Shown here in pieces: positions 34,175-43,486 of a stretch of 64,000 nucleotides of DNA. The DNA lies in assembly GCF_008369325.1 (NCBI RefSeq), contig NZ_VOBI01000008.1, positions 62,001 to 126,000 on the forward strand, in the 5' to 3' direction. A program made the position numbers and the translations under genes. The notes under the pieces were generated by a model, which saw only the letters and a list, made by a program, of their open reading frames with translations, was not told the origin of the DNA and did no database searches. The stretch comes from Pseudomonas sp. ANT_H12B. Its GTDB lineage: Bacteria; Pseudomonadota; Gammaproteobacteria; Pseudomonadales; Pseudomonadaceae. Numbering within the stretch: position 1 is the stretch's first letter; every line of letters begins with the position of its first letter.

Positions 34175-35782
34175 TCACATCCGGAACACGCCGAAGCGGC
34201 TCGGTTCGATTGGCGCGTTCAGCGACGCGGACAAGGCCAGGGCCAACACATCGCGGGTCTGCGCCGGGTCGATGACGCCGTCGTCCCACAGCCGTGCGCT
34301 GGAGTAGTAGGGATGACCCTGTTCTTCGTACTGATCGAGGATCGGTTGCTTGATCTCGGCTTCCTGCTCGGCACTGAAACCGTGCCCGCTGCGCTCGGCT
34401 TGCTCACGCTTGACCTGCACCAGTACGCCGGCCGCCTGTTCGGCGCCCATCACGCCAATCCGTGCGTTCGGCCACATCCACAGGAATCGAGGATCGTAAG
34501 CCCGACCGCACATGCCATAGTTACCGGCGCCGAAGCTGCCGCCGATGATCACGGTGAATTTCGGCACCCTGGCGCACGCCACGGCGGTCACCAGTTTCGC
34601 GCCGTGCTTGGCGATGCCGCCGGCCTCGTACTTCTGGCCGACCATGAAGCCGGTGATGTTTTGCAGGAACAGCAACGGAATACCGCGCTGGCACGCCAAC
34701 TCGATAAAGTGCGCGCCTTTCTGCGCGGCTTCGGCGAACAGAATGCCGTTGTTGGCAAGGACCGCGATCGGGTAACCGTGCAGGTGGGCAAAACCGCACA
34801 CCAGGGTCGTCCCGAACAGCGCCTTGAACTCGTCGAACACTGAACCGTCGACCAATCGCGAAATCACTTCGCGCACGTCGAACGGCTGCTTGGCGTCTGC
34901 CGAGACCACGCCGTACAACTCGTCGCTGCTATAAAGCGGGGCGATCGGCGCACGCTGCTGCACTTCGCCGAGCTTGCGCCAGTTGAGGTTGGCGATGCTG
35001 CGTCGTGCTATGGCCAAGGCGTGTTCATCGCTCTCGGCGTAGTGGTCGGCCACCCCGGAAATCTTGCAGTGCACATCGGCCCCGCCGAGGTCTTCGGCGC
35101 TGACGACTTCACCTGTCGCGGCTTTCACCAGCGGCGGGCCAGCGAGGAAAATCGTCGCCTGTTGGCGGACCATGATTGCCTCGTCGGCCATGGCTGGCAC
35201 ATAAGCACCACCGGCGGTGCACGAGCCCATGACCACCGCGATTTGTGGGATGCCCATGGCGCTCATGTTGGCCTGGTTGAAGAAGATCCGTCCGAAGTGT
35301 TCACGGTCCGGAAACACTTCATCCTGACGTGGCAGGTTGGCGCCACCGGAGTCCACCAGATAGATGCACGGCAAGCGGTTCTGCTGGGCGATGGTCTGGG
35401 CGCGCAGGTGTTTTTTCACGGTCAGCGGGTAATACGAGCCACCTTTGACGGTGGCGTCGTTGGCGACGATCATGCATTCGACGCCTTCCACACGGCCGAT
35501 TCCGGCAATCACGCCTGCGGCCGGAACGTCTTCGCCATACACCTCGTAGGCCGCCAATTGGCTGATTTCGAGAAACGGCGAACCCGGATCGAGCAGGCGA
35601 TTGATCCGTTCACGAGGCAGCAATTTGCCGCGCGAGGTGTGGCGTTCTTGCGCCTTCGGGCCGCCACCTTGCTGCACTTGCGCGAGCAGGGTGTGCAGGG
35701 CGTCGACCTGTTTGAGCATCGCCGCGCTGTTGGCCGCGAACTCCGCCGAACGGGGGTTGAGCTGGGTATGCAGGATAGCCAT
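34175..35782 (-). CDS. liuB: Methylcrotonyl-CoA carboxylase carboxyltransferase beta subunit
   Basis: 535 residues, the normal length. Carboxyltransferase domains with [16 protein letters not shown] and [20 protein letters not shown] in the N half and [23 protein letters not shown] plus [23 protein letters not shown] in the C half, which hold the acyl-CoA and carboxybiotin sites. Lies 10 bases before liuC and 12 bases after liuA, so all four are one operon. Confidence 0.96.
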   Translation of the reverse strand: MAILHTQLNPRSAEFAANSAAMLKQVDALHTLLAQVQQGGGPKAQERHTSRGKLLPRERINRLLDPGSPFLEISQLAAYEVYGEDVPAAGVIAGIGRVEGVECMIVANDATVKGGSYYPLTVKKHLRAQTIAQQNRLPCIYLVDSGGANLPRQDEVFPDREHFGRIFFNQANMSAMGIPQIAVVMGSCTAGGAYVPAMADEAIMVRQQATIFLAGPPLVKAATGEVVSAEDLGGADVHCKISGVADHYAESDEHALAIARRSIANLNWRKLGEVQQRAPIAPLYSSDELYGVVSADAKQPFDVREVISRLVDGSVFDEFKALFGTTLVCGFAHLHGYPIAVLANNGILFAEAAQKGAHFIELACQRGIPLLFLQNITGFMVGQKYEAGGIAKHGAKLVTAVACARVPKFTVIIGGSFGAGNYGMCGRAYDPRFLWMWPNARIGVMGAEQAAGVLVQVKREQAERSGHGFSAEQEAEIKQPILDQYEEQGHPYYSSARLWDDGVIDPAQTRDVLALALSASLNAPIEPSRFGVFRM

Positions 35783-35794
35783 GGACAGCTCCGT

Positions 35795-36958
35795 TTAGCG
35801 GGTTTCGTTGAACAGTTCGCGACCGATCAGCATGCGACGGATCTCACTGGTGCCGGCACCGATTTCGTACAGCTTGGCGTCACGCAGCAGACGACCGGCC
35901 GGGAATTCGTTGATGTAGCCGTTGCCACCGAGAATCTGGATCGCGTCGAGGGCCATTCGGGTCGCGCATTCGGCGCTGTAGAGGATGACTCCGGCGGCGT
36001 CCTTGCGGGCGGTTTCGCCGCGTTCGCACGCTTGCGCTACTGCATAGAGGTAGGCGCGGCTGGCGTTGAGCTGGGTGTACATGTCGGCGACCTTGCCCTG
36101 GATCAGCTGGAACTCGCCGATGCTTTGGCCGAACTGCTTGCGGTCGTGGATGTACGGCACGATCAGGTCCATGCAGGCCTGCATGATCCCGGTCGGGCCA
36201 CCTGAAAGAACGACGCGCTCGTAATCGAGGCCGCTCATCAGCACCTTCACGCCGCCGTTGAGTACGCCGAGGATGTTTTCTTCCGGCACTTCGACGTCGT
36301 CGAAGAACAGCTCACAGGTGTTGGAACCGCGCATGCCGAGCTTGTCGAATTTGTTGCTGCGGCTGAAACCTTTGGAATCACGTTCGACGATAAACGCGGT
36401 GATGCCGTGGGGGCCTTTCTCCAGGTCGGTCTTGGCATAGATCACGTAGGTGTTGGCGTCGGGGCCGTTGGTGATCCAGGTCTTGCTGCCGTTGAGGACG
36501 TAGTGATCGCCGCGTTTATCGGCGCGCAGTTTCATCGACACCACATCGGAACCGGCATTCGGCTCGCTCATCGCCAGAGCGCCGATATGCTCGCCGCTGA
36601 TCAGTTTTGGCAGGTATTTGCTTTTCTGTTCGTGATTGCCGTTGCGGTTGATCTGGTTGACGCAGAGGTTGGAGTGCGCGCCGTAGGACAGGGCGACAGA
36701 CGCCGAACCACGGCTGATTTCTTCCATGATCACCACGTGCGCCAGGTAACCCAGGCCCGCGCCGCCGTACTCTTCCGGGACGGTAACGCCCAGCAGGCCC
36801 ATGTCGCCGAATTTGCGCCACAGGTCGGCGGGGAACAGGTTGTCGATGTCGATCTGAGCGGCGCGCGGGGCGATCTCTTTGGCGACGAAGGACTGAACCT
36901 GATCGCGCAGCATGTCGATGGTTTCACCGAGGGCAAAGTTCAGGGATGGATAGCTCAT
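35795..36958 (-). CDS. liuA: Isovaleryl-CoA dehydrogenase
   Basis: 387 residues. Acyl-CoA dehydrogenase with [32 protein letters not shown], and the C-terminal [22 protein letters not shown] segment. In the IVD branch the catalytic glutamate sits in the G-helix region ([11 protein letters not shown]) rather than at the usual C-terminal position, and here that helix has the expected Glu. It converts isovaleryl-CoA to 3-methylcrotonyl-CoA, passing electrons to ETF. First gene of liuABCD, behind two LiuR-type boxes. Confidence 0.95.
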   Translation of the reverse strand: MSYPSLNFALGETIDMLRDQVQSFVAKEIAPRAAQIDIDNLFPADLWRKFGDMGLLGVTVPEEYGGAGLGYLAHVVIMEEISRGSASVALSYGAHSNLCVNQINRNGNHEQKSKYLPKLISGEHIGALAMSEPNAGSDVVSMKLRADKRGDHYVLNGSKTWITNGPDANTYVIYAKTDLEKGPHGITAFIVERDSKGFSRSNKFDKLGMRGSNTCELFFDDVEVPEENILGVLNGGVKVLMSGLDYERVVLSGGPTGIMQACMDLIVPYIHDRKQFGQSIGEFQLIQGKVADMYTQLNASRAYLYAVAQACERGETARKDAAGVILYSAECATRMALDAIQILGGNGYINEFPAGRLLRDAKLYEIGAGTSEIRRMLIGRELFNETR

Positions 36959-37013
36959 GGGTCACCTTTTGGCTTTTTTGTAGGGTAGGGGAGAGCAGTG
37001 ATTCGGTTCTCAC

Positions 37014-37073
37014 CTTTACGTTAACGTAAGCCTGTGACGAATGGCTGTCAATCGCCCTTTACGTTAACGTCAA
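37014..37073. promoter_or_regulatory. Two LiuR (MerR-type) boxes between liuA and the acyl-CoA synthetase
   Basis: CTTTACGTTAACGTAAG (37014-37030) and CTTTACGTTAACGTCAA (37057-37073), both centred on ACGTTAACGT, 43 bases apart (about four helical turns). The same motif lies upstream of liuR (40945-40960). Position and identity point to LiuR controlling both divergent units. Confidence 0.85.
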
Positions 37074-37164
37074 CTTGAGCGAGAGTAGAGCCAGTTCTGA
37101 ATGATCGGGGCTAGTCATAAGGCCTCGTTCCAACAACCCACTAATAAAGACAATAGGGGTCGTC

Positions 37165-38862
37165 ATGGATCAACCCAGTGCAGGTCCGCAGCGCAGCTAT
37201 ACCCGTGGTTCCCAGGACAAAGCCTTGCTGGCGATGACCATCGGCCAGGCGTTCGCTAACACCGTCGCGCAGTACCCGACCGGGGAGGCGCTGGTCGTGC
37301 GTCATCAACAGTTGCGCTATACGTGGCAGCAACTGGCCGACGCCGTGGACTTGCACGCCAGAGCCTTGTTGGCGCTGGGCTTGCAGACCGGGGACCGCCT
37401 CGGCATCTGGGCACCGAACTGCGCCCAGTGGTGCATCAGCCAATTCGCCAGTGCGAAAATCGGCGTGATCCTGGTCAACATCAACCCGGCGTATCGCAGC
37501 TCCGAGCTTGAATACGTGTTGAAACAATCCGGATGCCAATGGCTGGTCTGCGCTGGCGCCTTCAAAACCTCCGATTACCACGCGATGCTGCAGGGCCTGG
37601 TGCCGGAACTGGCGGAGCAATCCATCGGGAAATTGCAGAGCGAGCGCCTACCGGAACTGCGCGGTGTCATCAGTCTGGATGCCCGGCCGCCCTCGGGTTT
37701 CCTGCCGTGGTCGCAACTGGCCGATCTGGCGGGCAGTGTGTCGGCCAACCAGCTGAGCGAACGCCAGGACAGTCTGCATTTCGACCAGGCGGTGAACATC
37801 CAGTACACCTCCGGCACGACCGGTTTCCCGAAGGGCGCGACCCTCAGTCACTACAACATTCTAAATAACGGTTATATGGTCGGCGAAAGCCTGGGCCTGA
37901 CCGCGAACGATCGGCTGGTGATCCCGGTGCCGCTGTATCACTGCTTCGGCATGGTCATGGGCAACCTCGGCTGCATCACCCACGGCAGCACCATGATTTA
38001 CCCCAACGATGCATTTGATCCGTTGCTGACCTTGACCACCGTTGCCGAGGAAAAGGCCACAGCGCTCTACGGCGTACCGACCATGTTCATCGCCATGCTC
38101 GATCAACCCCAGCGTGCCGATTTCGATCTGTCGAGCCTGCGCACCGGGATCATGGCCGGGGCGACGTGCCCGATCGAGGTCATGCGCCGCGTCATCAATG
38201 AAATGCACATGAGCGAAGTGCAAATTGCCTACGGCATGACGGAAACAAGCCCCGTGTCGTTGCAGACCGGTCCGTCAGACGAGCTGGAATTGCGCGTCAC
38301 CACCGTCGGCCGCACCCAGCCACAACTGGAAAGCAAGATCATCGACGAAGCGGGCAACCTCGTGCCGCGCGGCACCATCGGTGAGCTCTGCACCCGCGGT
38401 TACAGCGTGATGCTCGGCTACTGGAACAATCCGCAAGGTACGGCGGAGGCCATCGATCAGGCAGGCTGGATGCACACCGGTGACCTGGCGAGCATGAACG
38501 ACGAGGGCTATGTGTGCATTGCCGGGCGCAACAAGGACATGATCATCCGTGGCGGTGAGAATATTTACCCGCGGGAACTGGAAGAGTTCTTCTTCACCCA
38601 CCCGGCCGTGGCCGATGTGCAAGTGATCGGGATTCCGTGTTCGCGCTATGGCGAAGAGATTGTCGCGTGGGTCAAATTCCATCCGGGTCACAGCGCCACC
38701 GAGCAGGAGCTGCAAACCTGGTGCAAGGAGCGCATCGCGCACTTCAAGACACCGCGTTACTTCAAGTTCGTCGAGGAGTTTCCGATGACGGTGACCGGCA
38801 AGATCCAGAAGTTCCGGATGCGCGAGATCAGTATCGAGGAGTTGAAGACCAACAATAGCTGA
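37165..38862 (+). CDS. AMP-forming acyl-CoA synthetase of the liu cluster
   Basis: 565 residues of the ANL superfamily. Phosphate-binding loop [16 protein letters not shown], adenine site YGMTETSP, hinge region [18 protein letters not shown] and the C-terminal catalytic lysine in [12 protein letters not shown] are intact, so it should be active. It resembles the medium/short-chain acyl-CoA synthetases that accompany liu genes in pseudomonads. Its likely role is to activate isovalerate, 3-methylcrotonate or related branched acids entering the pathway from outside. It shares its divergent promoter region, with the two LiuR boxes, with liuA. Exact acid not readable. Confidence 0.9.
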   Translation: MDQPSAGPQRSYTRGSQDKALLAMTIGQAFANTVAQYPTGEALVVRHQQLRYTWQQLADAVDLHARALLALGLQTGDRLGIWAPNCAQWCISQFASAKIGVILVNINPAYRSSELEYVLKQSGCQWLVCAGAFKTSDYHAMLQGLVPELAEQSIGKLQSERLPELRGVISLDARPPSGFLPWSQLADLAGSVSANQLSERQDSLHFDQAVNIQYTSGTTGFPKGATLSHYNILNNGYMVGESLGLTANDRLVIPVPLYHCFGMVMGNLGCITHGSTMIYPNDAFDPLLTLTTVAEEKATALYGVPTMFIAMLDQPQRADFDLSSLRTGIMAGATCPIEVMRRVINEMHMSEVQIAYGMTETSPVSLQTGPSDELELRVTTVGRTQPQLESKIIDEAGNLVPRGTIGELCTRGYSVMLGYWNNPQGTAEAIDQAGWMHTGDLASMNDEGYVCIAGRNKDMIIRGGENIYPRELEEFFFTHPAVADVQVIGIPCSRYGEEIVAWVKFHPGHSATEQELQTWCKERIAHFKTPRYFKFVEEFPMTVTGKIQKFRMREISIEELKTNNS

Positions 38863-38870
38863 CGACAATC

Positions 38871-38900
38871 CCCAGTGGGAGCGAGTTTGCTCCCACTGGG
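38871..38900 (+). terminator. Hairpin after the acyl-CoA synthetase
   Basis: A perfect 12-bp stem CCCAGTGGGAGC / GCTCCCACTGGG with loop GAGTTT, eight bases after the stop. REP-like in composition but without the REP core. No U-tract. Confidence 0.55.
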
Positions 38901-38926
38901 TGGCGGTGGAAATTACAAACGCCAGA

Positions 38927-39309
38927 AAGCACAAAGGGGAGCCGAAGCTCCCCTTTAATTTTGTCGTCACGTGCTCTTTTTTTATTATTGAGGGGCGGCC
39001 TGTTGTTGTTTTTGGAAGCCGTGACCCTTTACCGCTGTTTTTGTCGATCCCCATCCGGGATCAAGAGCAAACGTATTTTTTTGAGCGCTGATCTACTTTT
39101 TCGCTAAGCGATCCAACCAGTTCGGGAGCTACCTGATGGTAGTTTTATTGTTCTCTGCCCGGTTGCGGGTTACTCCGAAAAGCACCCTGAAAAGCACATC
39201 CTCTCCAAAAAAATCTGTTAGCTGCGTCTCTGTCGTGTTGTTTTTGTTATGTCAGAGTCGTTACGTCTTATTCTTATTAGGTTTGCCGCTTTTTTTGTTC
39301 TTGTTATGC
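38927..39309 (-). ncRNA. crcY: CrcY-type Hfq/Crc-sequestering small RNA
   Basis: About 380 nt on the minus strand in a gap with no coding capacity. It is led by a sigma-54 promoter and ends in the hairpin AAAGGGGAGC-TTCG-GCTCCCCTTT (38956-38933). It contains at least six A-rich CA motifs of the Hfq/Crc-binding type: AACAAGAACAAAAAAA near 39306, AACAAAAACAACAC near 39248, AACAATAAAAC near 39155, GACAAAAACAGC near 39045, CAAAAACAACAACAGG near 39014 and CAATAATAAAAAAAG near 38990. CrcZ/CrcY RNAs titrate Hfq from catabolic mRNAs when good carbon sources run out. From memory, P. putida crcY lies next to the HMG-CoA lyase gene, the same neighbour as here. Confidence 0.87.
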
Positions 39310-39317
39310 AATAGAGA

Positions 39318-39334
39318 TAGCAGAAGCCGTGCCA
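39318..39334 (-). promoter_or_regulatory. Sigma-54 promoter of crcY
   Basis: Minus-strand TGGCACG-GCTT-CTGCT: the minus-24 GG at 39333-39332 and the minus-12 GC at 39321-39320, correctly 12 bases apart. Start is expected near 39309. Further upstream TGTTAC (39456-39451) and GTAACA (39421-39416) form an inverted pair in the position expected for the activator CbrB; that assignment is tentative. Confidence 0.85.
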
Positions 39335-39340
39335 ACTTTT

Positions 39341-39475
39341 AAAAGTCTTTTAAAATCAATAACTTATGATTTTGTAGAATTTTTCGTTCGGCCAAACGCC
39401 GACAATTTGTTTCCTTGTTACTCGCTTTCGCCCACCCCCTTGAAGGGGCGGTAACACCCGGACACATCCGCGCGC
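39341..39475 (-). promoter_or_regulatory. Upstream activating region of crcY
   Basis: AT-rich stretch between the sigma-54 promoter and the liuE stop. Contains TGTTAC-N29-GTAACA (39456-39416 on the minus strand), roughly 107-147 bases before the predicted start, a normal distance for an enhancer-binding protein. A CCCCTTCAAGGGG hairpin at 39436-39448 may end the liuE message. Confidence 0.4.
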
Positions 39476-40375
39476 TTACTGTGCGCTGCGAGCCTTTGCC
39501 ACGCGAGAACCGGTAGGTCGGCCCAGCACAGTGCAAATTTGCTGGCCAGCCAAAATCAGCGCATCCAAGTCGATTCCGGTCTCGATGCCCAGGCCGTTGA
39601 GCAGGTAAACAACGTCTTCGGTGGCGACGTTACCGCTGGCGCCCTTGGCGTATGGGCAGCCGCCGAGGCCGGCGATGGAGCTGTCGAACACCGCGATGCC
39701 TTCGAGCAGGCTGGCATAGATGTTGGCCATGGCCTGGCCATAGGTGTCATGAAAATGCCCGGCCAGTTTCTCCCGTGGCACATCGGCGGAGACCACTTCG
39801 AACATCTTGCGGGTTGCGCCGGCGGTACCGGTGCCGATGGTGTCTCCCAGGGAGACCTCGTAGCAGCCCATCGCGTAGAGCTCGCGAGCGACTCGGGCGA
39901 CTTGATCCGGTGCGACGTTACCTTCGTATGGGCAGCCCAGCACACACGAAACGTACCCGCGCACGCTGATGCCGTGTTGTTTGGCGGCGTCCATGATCGG
40001 CACGAAACGCTCCAGGCTTTCGCTGATCGAGCAATTGATGTTGCGTTGGGAAAACGCTTCGGAAGCCGCGGCGAATACGGCGACTTCCTTGACCCCGGCA
40101 GCAATGGCGTCTTCAAACCCGCGCAGGTTGGGTGCGAGTGCGCCATAGGTCACACCCGGCTTGCGCTGGATCTGCGCGAAGACGTCAGCGGAACCGGCCA
40201 TCTGCGGCACCCATTTGGGCGAGACGAAACTGCCGACTTCTATATAGCCAAGGCCGGCGGCGGTCAGCGCGTCGACCAGCTGCACTTTGTCCGCAACGCT
40301 GATGGGTTGGGCTTCGTTCTGCAAACCGTCGCGGGGGCCGACTTCGACAAGACGTACGTGGGTGGGTAGGGACAT
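39476..40375 (-). CDS. liuE: Hydroxymethylglutaryl-CoA lyase
   Basis: 299 residues, the normal length. TIM-barrel DRE metallolyase: EVGPRDGLQNE carries the metal and substrate residues, GHFHDTYG (H207, H209) binds the metal, and GLGGCPYAKGASGNVATED carries the catalytic C240. It splits HMG-CoA into acetyl-CoA and acetoacetate, ending the leucine pathway fed by LiuABCD. It lies downstream of liuR on the same strand with a 101-bp palindromic repeat in the 128-base gap. Confidence 0.96.
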   Translation of the reverse strand: MSLPTHVRLVEVGPRDGLQNEAQPISVADKVQLVDALTAAGLGYIEVGSFVSPKWVPQMAGSADVFAQIQRKPGVTYGALAPNLRGFEDAIAAGVKEVAVFAAASEAFSQRNINCSISESLERFVPIMDAAKQHGISVRGYVSCVLGCPYEGNVAPDQVARVARELYAMGCYEVSLGDTIGTGTAGATRKMFEVVSADVPREKLAGHFHDTYGQAMANIYASLLEGIAVFDSSIAGLGGCPYAKGASGNVATEDVVYLLNGLGIETGIDLDALILAGQQICTVLGRPTGSRVAKARSAQ

Positions 40376-40398
40376 AAGAAATTCACCTGTCAGTTAGG

Positions 40399-40499
40399 GA
40401 TCGTTCCCATGCGCTGCGTGGGAATGCCTCAATGGACGCTCTTGATGTGTGACGCGGAGCGTCAGGGGCTGCATTCCCACGCAGAGCGTGGGAACGATC
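40399..40499. repeat. Long palindromic repeat, GATCGTTCCC family
   Basis: Begins GATCGTTCCCATGCGCTGCG and ends with the inverse GCAGAGCGTGGGAACGATC. An inner inverted pair (GGACGCT... / ...GACGCGGAGCGTC) nests inside. Full-length relatives are at 57032-57142 and 61784-61894, short ones at 43449-43479 and 44897-44927. Confidence 0.85.
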
Positions 40500-40503
40500 A
40501 TCG

Positions 40504-40902
40504 TTAAACGGCCTGCTGGCTCTTGATCGTCTGTTCCAGCGCCTGAGTGCAACGCTCCTGCGCGGTATCCAGTTCCAGCTTCATCTGTTCGATGTCGAGC
40601 ATCTGCTGCTCCAGCTGTTCACGGCGCTCAGCGATTTTGGTCAGCATGGTCTGTAGCTGTTTCTGATTGCCGCCGGTCGGGTCGTAGAGTTCGATCAACT
40701 CGCGGCATTCGGCCAGGGAGAAACCAATGCGCTTGCCCCGCAGGATCAGCTTCAGGCTGACCTTGTCGCGGGGCGAGTAGATGCGTTCCTGACCACGCCG
40801 CTCGGGACTGAGCAGGCCTTGCTCTTCATAAAAGCGAATCGCCCGGGTGGTGATGTCGAGCTCGCGGGCGAGGTCGGAAATGCTATAGGTCTGGCTGCTC
40901 AT
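40504..40902 (-). CDS. liuR: MerR-family regulator of the liu genes
   Basis: 132 residues. MerR HTH at the N terminus (YSISDLARELDITTRAIRFYEEQGLL, then SPERRGQERIYSPRDKVSLKLIL) and a dimerisation coiled coil (QKQLQTMLTKIAERREQLEQ). No metal-binding cysteine cluster, which fits the acyl-CoA or metabolite-responsive LiuR group. It should bind the ACGT(T/T)AACGT-type boxes upstream of itself, liuA and the synthetase gene. Confidence 0.93.
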   Translation of the reverse strand: MSSQTYSISDLARELDITTRAIRFYEEQGLLSPERRGQERIYSPRDKVSLKLILRGKRIGFSLAECRELIELYDPTGGNQKQLQTMLTKIAERREQLEQQMLDIEQMKLELDTAQERCTQALEQTIKSQQAV

Positions 40903-40944
40903 GGGCGCGCTCGAATAAGGTCATGGCGCTAAGCTAATGTCAGG

Positions 40945-40960
40945 TTGACGTTTACGTCAA
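40945..40960. promoter_or_regulatory. LiuR box in the liuR promoter
   Basis: Perfect-arm palindrome TTGACGTTTACGTCAA. On the minus strand TTGACG can serve as minus-35 with TAGCTT 18 bases later (40936-40931) as minus-10, the stretched spacing typical of MerR-controlled promoters. Confidence 0.8.
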
Positions 40961-40992
40961 GGGACGGGGTATGTGTGTGTACTTGCGGGCCT

Positions 40993-41087
40993 CTTCGCGA
41001 GCAAGCCCTTTCCTACATTTGATCTTCTGTGAACACAGTATTTGTGTACGACAGCGATCCAATGTGGGAGCGGGCTTGCCCGCGATG
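40993..41087. repeat. Degenerate REPIN
   Basis: CTTCGCGAGCAAGCCC at 40993-41008 with an inverted partner GTGGGAGCGGGCTTGCCCGC at 41064-41083. The left arm has diverged after GCCC (CTTTCCTACA for CGCTCCCACA). It separates liuR from a LysR gene. Confidence 0.75.
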
Positions 41088-41109
41088 AACGATAACGCGG
41101 TAACAAGTC

Positions 41110-42039
41110 CTACACCTTATCGAGCTTCTTCTCATGCGCCGTCACTTGCTGGCACAACTCGATCATCTGCTCACGCATCCAGCGATTGGCCGGGTCCTGG
41201 TCGGTGCTTTCGTGCCAGTAAAGGTGGGTTTCCACCGGAGGCACGTCGTTGACCGGCAGATTCACCGAGTACAAATCATGGCGACGGGCGAAGCGCTCCG
41301 GCACGGTCATGACCATGTCGGTCTGTTGCAACACTTGTGAAGCCATCAGGTAATGCTGGGAGCGCAGGGCAATCTTGCGCTGGATGCCCATTTTGCCCAA
41401 GGCCAGATCGACATGGCCCAAGCCGCTACGGCGACTGGAAATGTGAATGTGCGTCAGCGACAGATAATCATCGAGGGTGAATTTTTCTTTACCCGCCAAC
41501 GGATGGCCCTTGCGCATGGCGCACACGTAACGGTCTTCCATCAATTTGACGTGACGCACTTGCGGGTCGGTGTTGAGCGGCGCATCGACGGCGAAGTCGA
41601 GGCGGCCGGCCGCCAGTTCCTTGGTGGTCTCGCGGCGCTTGGACAGGAAACTTTCGATGATCACCGTCGGTGCCAGGCGACGCAGGCGCTGGAACAGCGG
41701 CGGCAGAATCACCGCTTCAGTGAGGTCGGTCATGCTGATGCGGTAGGTCTTGACCGCCTGCAATGGGTTGAAGATGCGGCTTTCCTGCACCGACACCCGC
41801 AGCAAGGAGAGGGCGTTGCGTACCGGGCCGATGATGTTCTGGGCCATCGGCGTCGGCACCATGCCTTGGGCGGTGCGCACGAACAACGGGTCGTTGAACG
41901 TCTCGCGCAAGCGGGCCAGAGCGTTCGAGACCGCTGGCTGAGTAATGCCGACAATCTGCCCGGCGCGGGTCAGGTTGGCTTCGGTGTAGATCGCGTCGAA
42001 GACGATGAAAAGGTTGAGGTCGACCTTGCTCAGATTCAT
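41110..42039 (-). CDS. LysR-family regulator divergent from an acyl-CoA dehydrogenase
   Basis: 309 residues. HTH in AIYTEANLTRAGQIVGITQPAVSNALARLRETF, the DLNLFxVFDAIYxExNLTRAG start typical of the NodD/LeuO-like LysR subgroup, followed by the effector domain. It is divergent from the large acyl-CoA dehydrogenase gene across 164 bases that contain a strong dyad at 42068-42091, so it most likely controls that gene. Inducer unknown. Confidence 0.88.
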   Translation of the reverse strand: MNLSKVDLNLFIVFDAIYTEANLTRAGQIVGITQPAVSNALARLRETFNDPLFVRTAQGMVPTPMAQNIIGPVRNALSLLRVSVQESRIFNPLQAVKTYRISMTDLTEAVILPPLFQRLRRLAPTVIIESFLSKRRETTKELAAGRLDFAVDAPLNTDPQVRHVKLMEDRYVCAMRKGHPLAGKEKFTLDDYLSLTHIHISSRRSGLGHVDLALGKMGIQRKIALRSQHYLMASQVLQQTDMVMTVPERFARRHDLYSVNLPVNDVPPVETHLYWHESTDQDPANRWMREQMIELCQQVTAHEKKLDKV

Positions 42040-42067
42040 TGCGCTGCACTCTTATTGTTGGTTTTCA

Positions 42068-42091
42068 ATCACCCGATCATATATCGGTGAT
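42068..42091. promoter_or_regulatory. LysR-type operator dyad
   Basis: ATCACCCGAT (42068-42077) and ATCGGTGAT (42083-42091) flank CATAT, giving a near-perfect 24-bp dyad centred between the divergent lysR and acyl-CoA dehydrogenase starts. Confidence 0.6.
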
Positions 42092-42203
42092 GAATGTTAA
42101 TACACGCCGAGAATAGGCTAGGTAAATTTTCGTAGCTGTTCTAGCATCGATTGCATGACCTGAACAACTCCTCTAAACCCTCCGTTAAAAGGTAGAGCTG
42201 CCC

Positions 42204-43433
42204 ATGGATTTCGCTTATTCGCCCAAGGTGCAAGAACTGCGTGAGCGCGTGACCGCGTTCATGGACACCTACGTTTATCCCGCCGAAGCGGTGTTCGAAC
42301 GCCAAGTCGCCGAGGGCGATCGCTGGCAGCCGACCGCAATCATGGAGGAGCTCAAACTCAAGGCCAAGGCTGAAGGCTTGTGGAATTTGTTTCTGCCTGA
42401 GTCCGAACTCGGCGCCGGCCTGACCAACCTCGAATACGCGCCGTTGGCAGAAATCATGGGCCGTTCGCTGCTGGGCCCCGAGCCGTTCAACTGCTCCGCG
42501 CCAGACACCGGCAACATGGAAGTGCTGGTGCGTTATGCCAACGAAGAACAGAAGCAACGCTGGCTCGAACCGTTGCTGCGCGGCGAAATCCGCTCGGCGT
42601 TCGCCATGACCGAACCTGACGTCGCTTCCTCCGACGCCACCAACATGGCCGCCCGCGCTGTGCGTGACGGTGACGAATGGGTGATCAACGGCAAAAAATG
42701 GTGGACTTCAGGCGCCTGCGACCCACGCTGCAAGATCCTGATCTTCATGGGCTTGAGCGATCCCGACGCGCCGCGCCATGCGCAGCACTCGATGATTCTG
42801 GTGCCGGTGGATGCACCGGGCGTGAAGATCGTTCGTCCGCTGCCGGTGTTCGGCTATGACGACGCGCCTCATGGTCACGCCGAAGTGCTGTTCGAAAACG
42901 TCCGGGTGCCGTACGAAAACGTCCTGTTGGGCGAAGGCCGCGGCTTCGAAATCGCTCAAGGCCGCCTTGGCCCGGGCCGGATTCACCACTGCATGCGTTC
43001 GATCGGCATGGCTGAACGTGCGCTGGAATTGATGTGCAAACGCGCGGTGAGTCGTACTGCGTTCGGTAAGCCGTTGGCGCGTCTGGGTGGCAACATCGAC
43101 AAGATCGCCGACTCGCGGATGGAAATCGACATGGCGCGCCTGCTGACGCTGAAAGCCGCGTACATGATGGACACGGTCGGCAACAAAGTGGCGAAGAGCG
43201 AAATCGCGCAGATCAAGGTCGTCGCACCGAACGTCGCCTTGAAGGTGATCGACCGGGCGATCCAGATCCATGGCGGGGCAGGGGTTTCCAACGATTTCCC
43301 GCTGGCCTACATGTATGCCATGCAACGCACCCTGCGCCTGGCCGACGGCCCGGACGAAGTGCACCGCGCCGCGATCGGCAAGTTCGAGATCGGCAAATAC
43401 GTGCCTAAGGAAATGATGCGTAGCGGGCAGTAA
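42204..43433 (+). CDS. Acyl-CoA dehydrogenase (FadE-like, ~410 residues)
   Basis: 409 residues with the acyl-CoA dehydrogenase fold: [38 protein letters not shown], and C-terminal [20 protein letters not shown]. The length and the long middle segment place it with the group that includes mammalian ACAD10/11 and bacterial dehydrogenases acting on long or substituted acyl-CoAs. Electrons go to ETF. It is not part of the liu operon and is probably regulated by the divergent LysR protein. Substrate unknown. Confidence 0.9.
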   Translation: MDFAYSPKVQELRERVTAFMDTYVYPAEAVFERQVAEGDRWQPTAIMEELKLKAKAEGLWNLFLPESELGAGLTNLEYAPLAEIMGRSLLGPEPFNCSAPDTGNMEVLVRYANEEQKQRWLEPLLRGEIRSAFAMTEPDVASSDATNMAARAVRDGDEWVINGKKWWTSGACDPRCKILIFMGLSDPDAPRHAQHSMILVPVDAPGVKIVRPLPVFGYDDAPHGHAEVLFENVRVPYENVLLGEGRGFEIAQGRLGPGRIHHCMRSIGMAERALELMCKRAVSRTAFGKPLARLGGNIDKIADSRMEIDMARLLTLKAAYMMDTVGNKVAKSEIAQIKVVAPNVALKVIDRAIQIHGGAGVSNDFPLAYMYAMQRTLRLADGPDEVHRAAIGKFEIGKYVPKEMMRSGQ

Positions 43434-43448
43434 CCGGCACCGTGCACA

Positions 43449-43479
43449 GATCGTTCCCTCGCTCTGCGTGGGAACGATC
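43449..43479. repeat. Short palindrome, GATCGTTCCC family
   Basis: GATCGTTCCCTCGC-TCT-GCGTGGGAACGATC, a 31-bp element made only of the terminal arms of the long repeats, between convergent genes. Likely also a terminator. Confidence 0.85.
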
Positions 43480-43486
43480 GGCTTGG

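Noticed and set aside
37165-38862. Naming the synthetase as isovaleryl-CoA ligase
   Set aside because: Context supports it, but sequence does not distinguish the acid substrate among short and medium branched chains.
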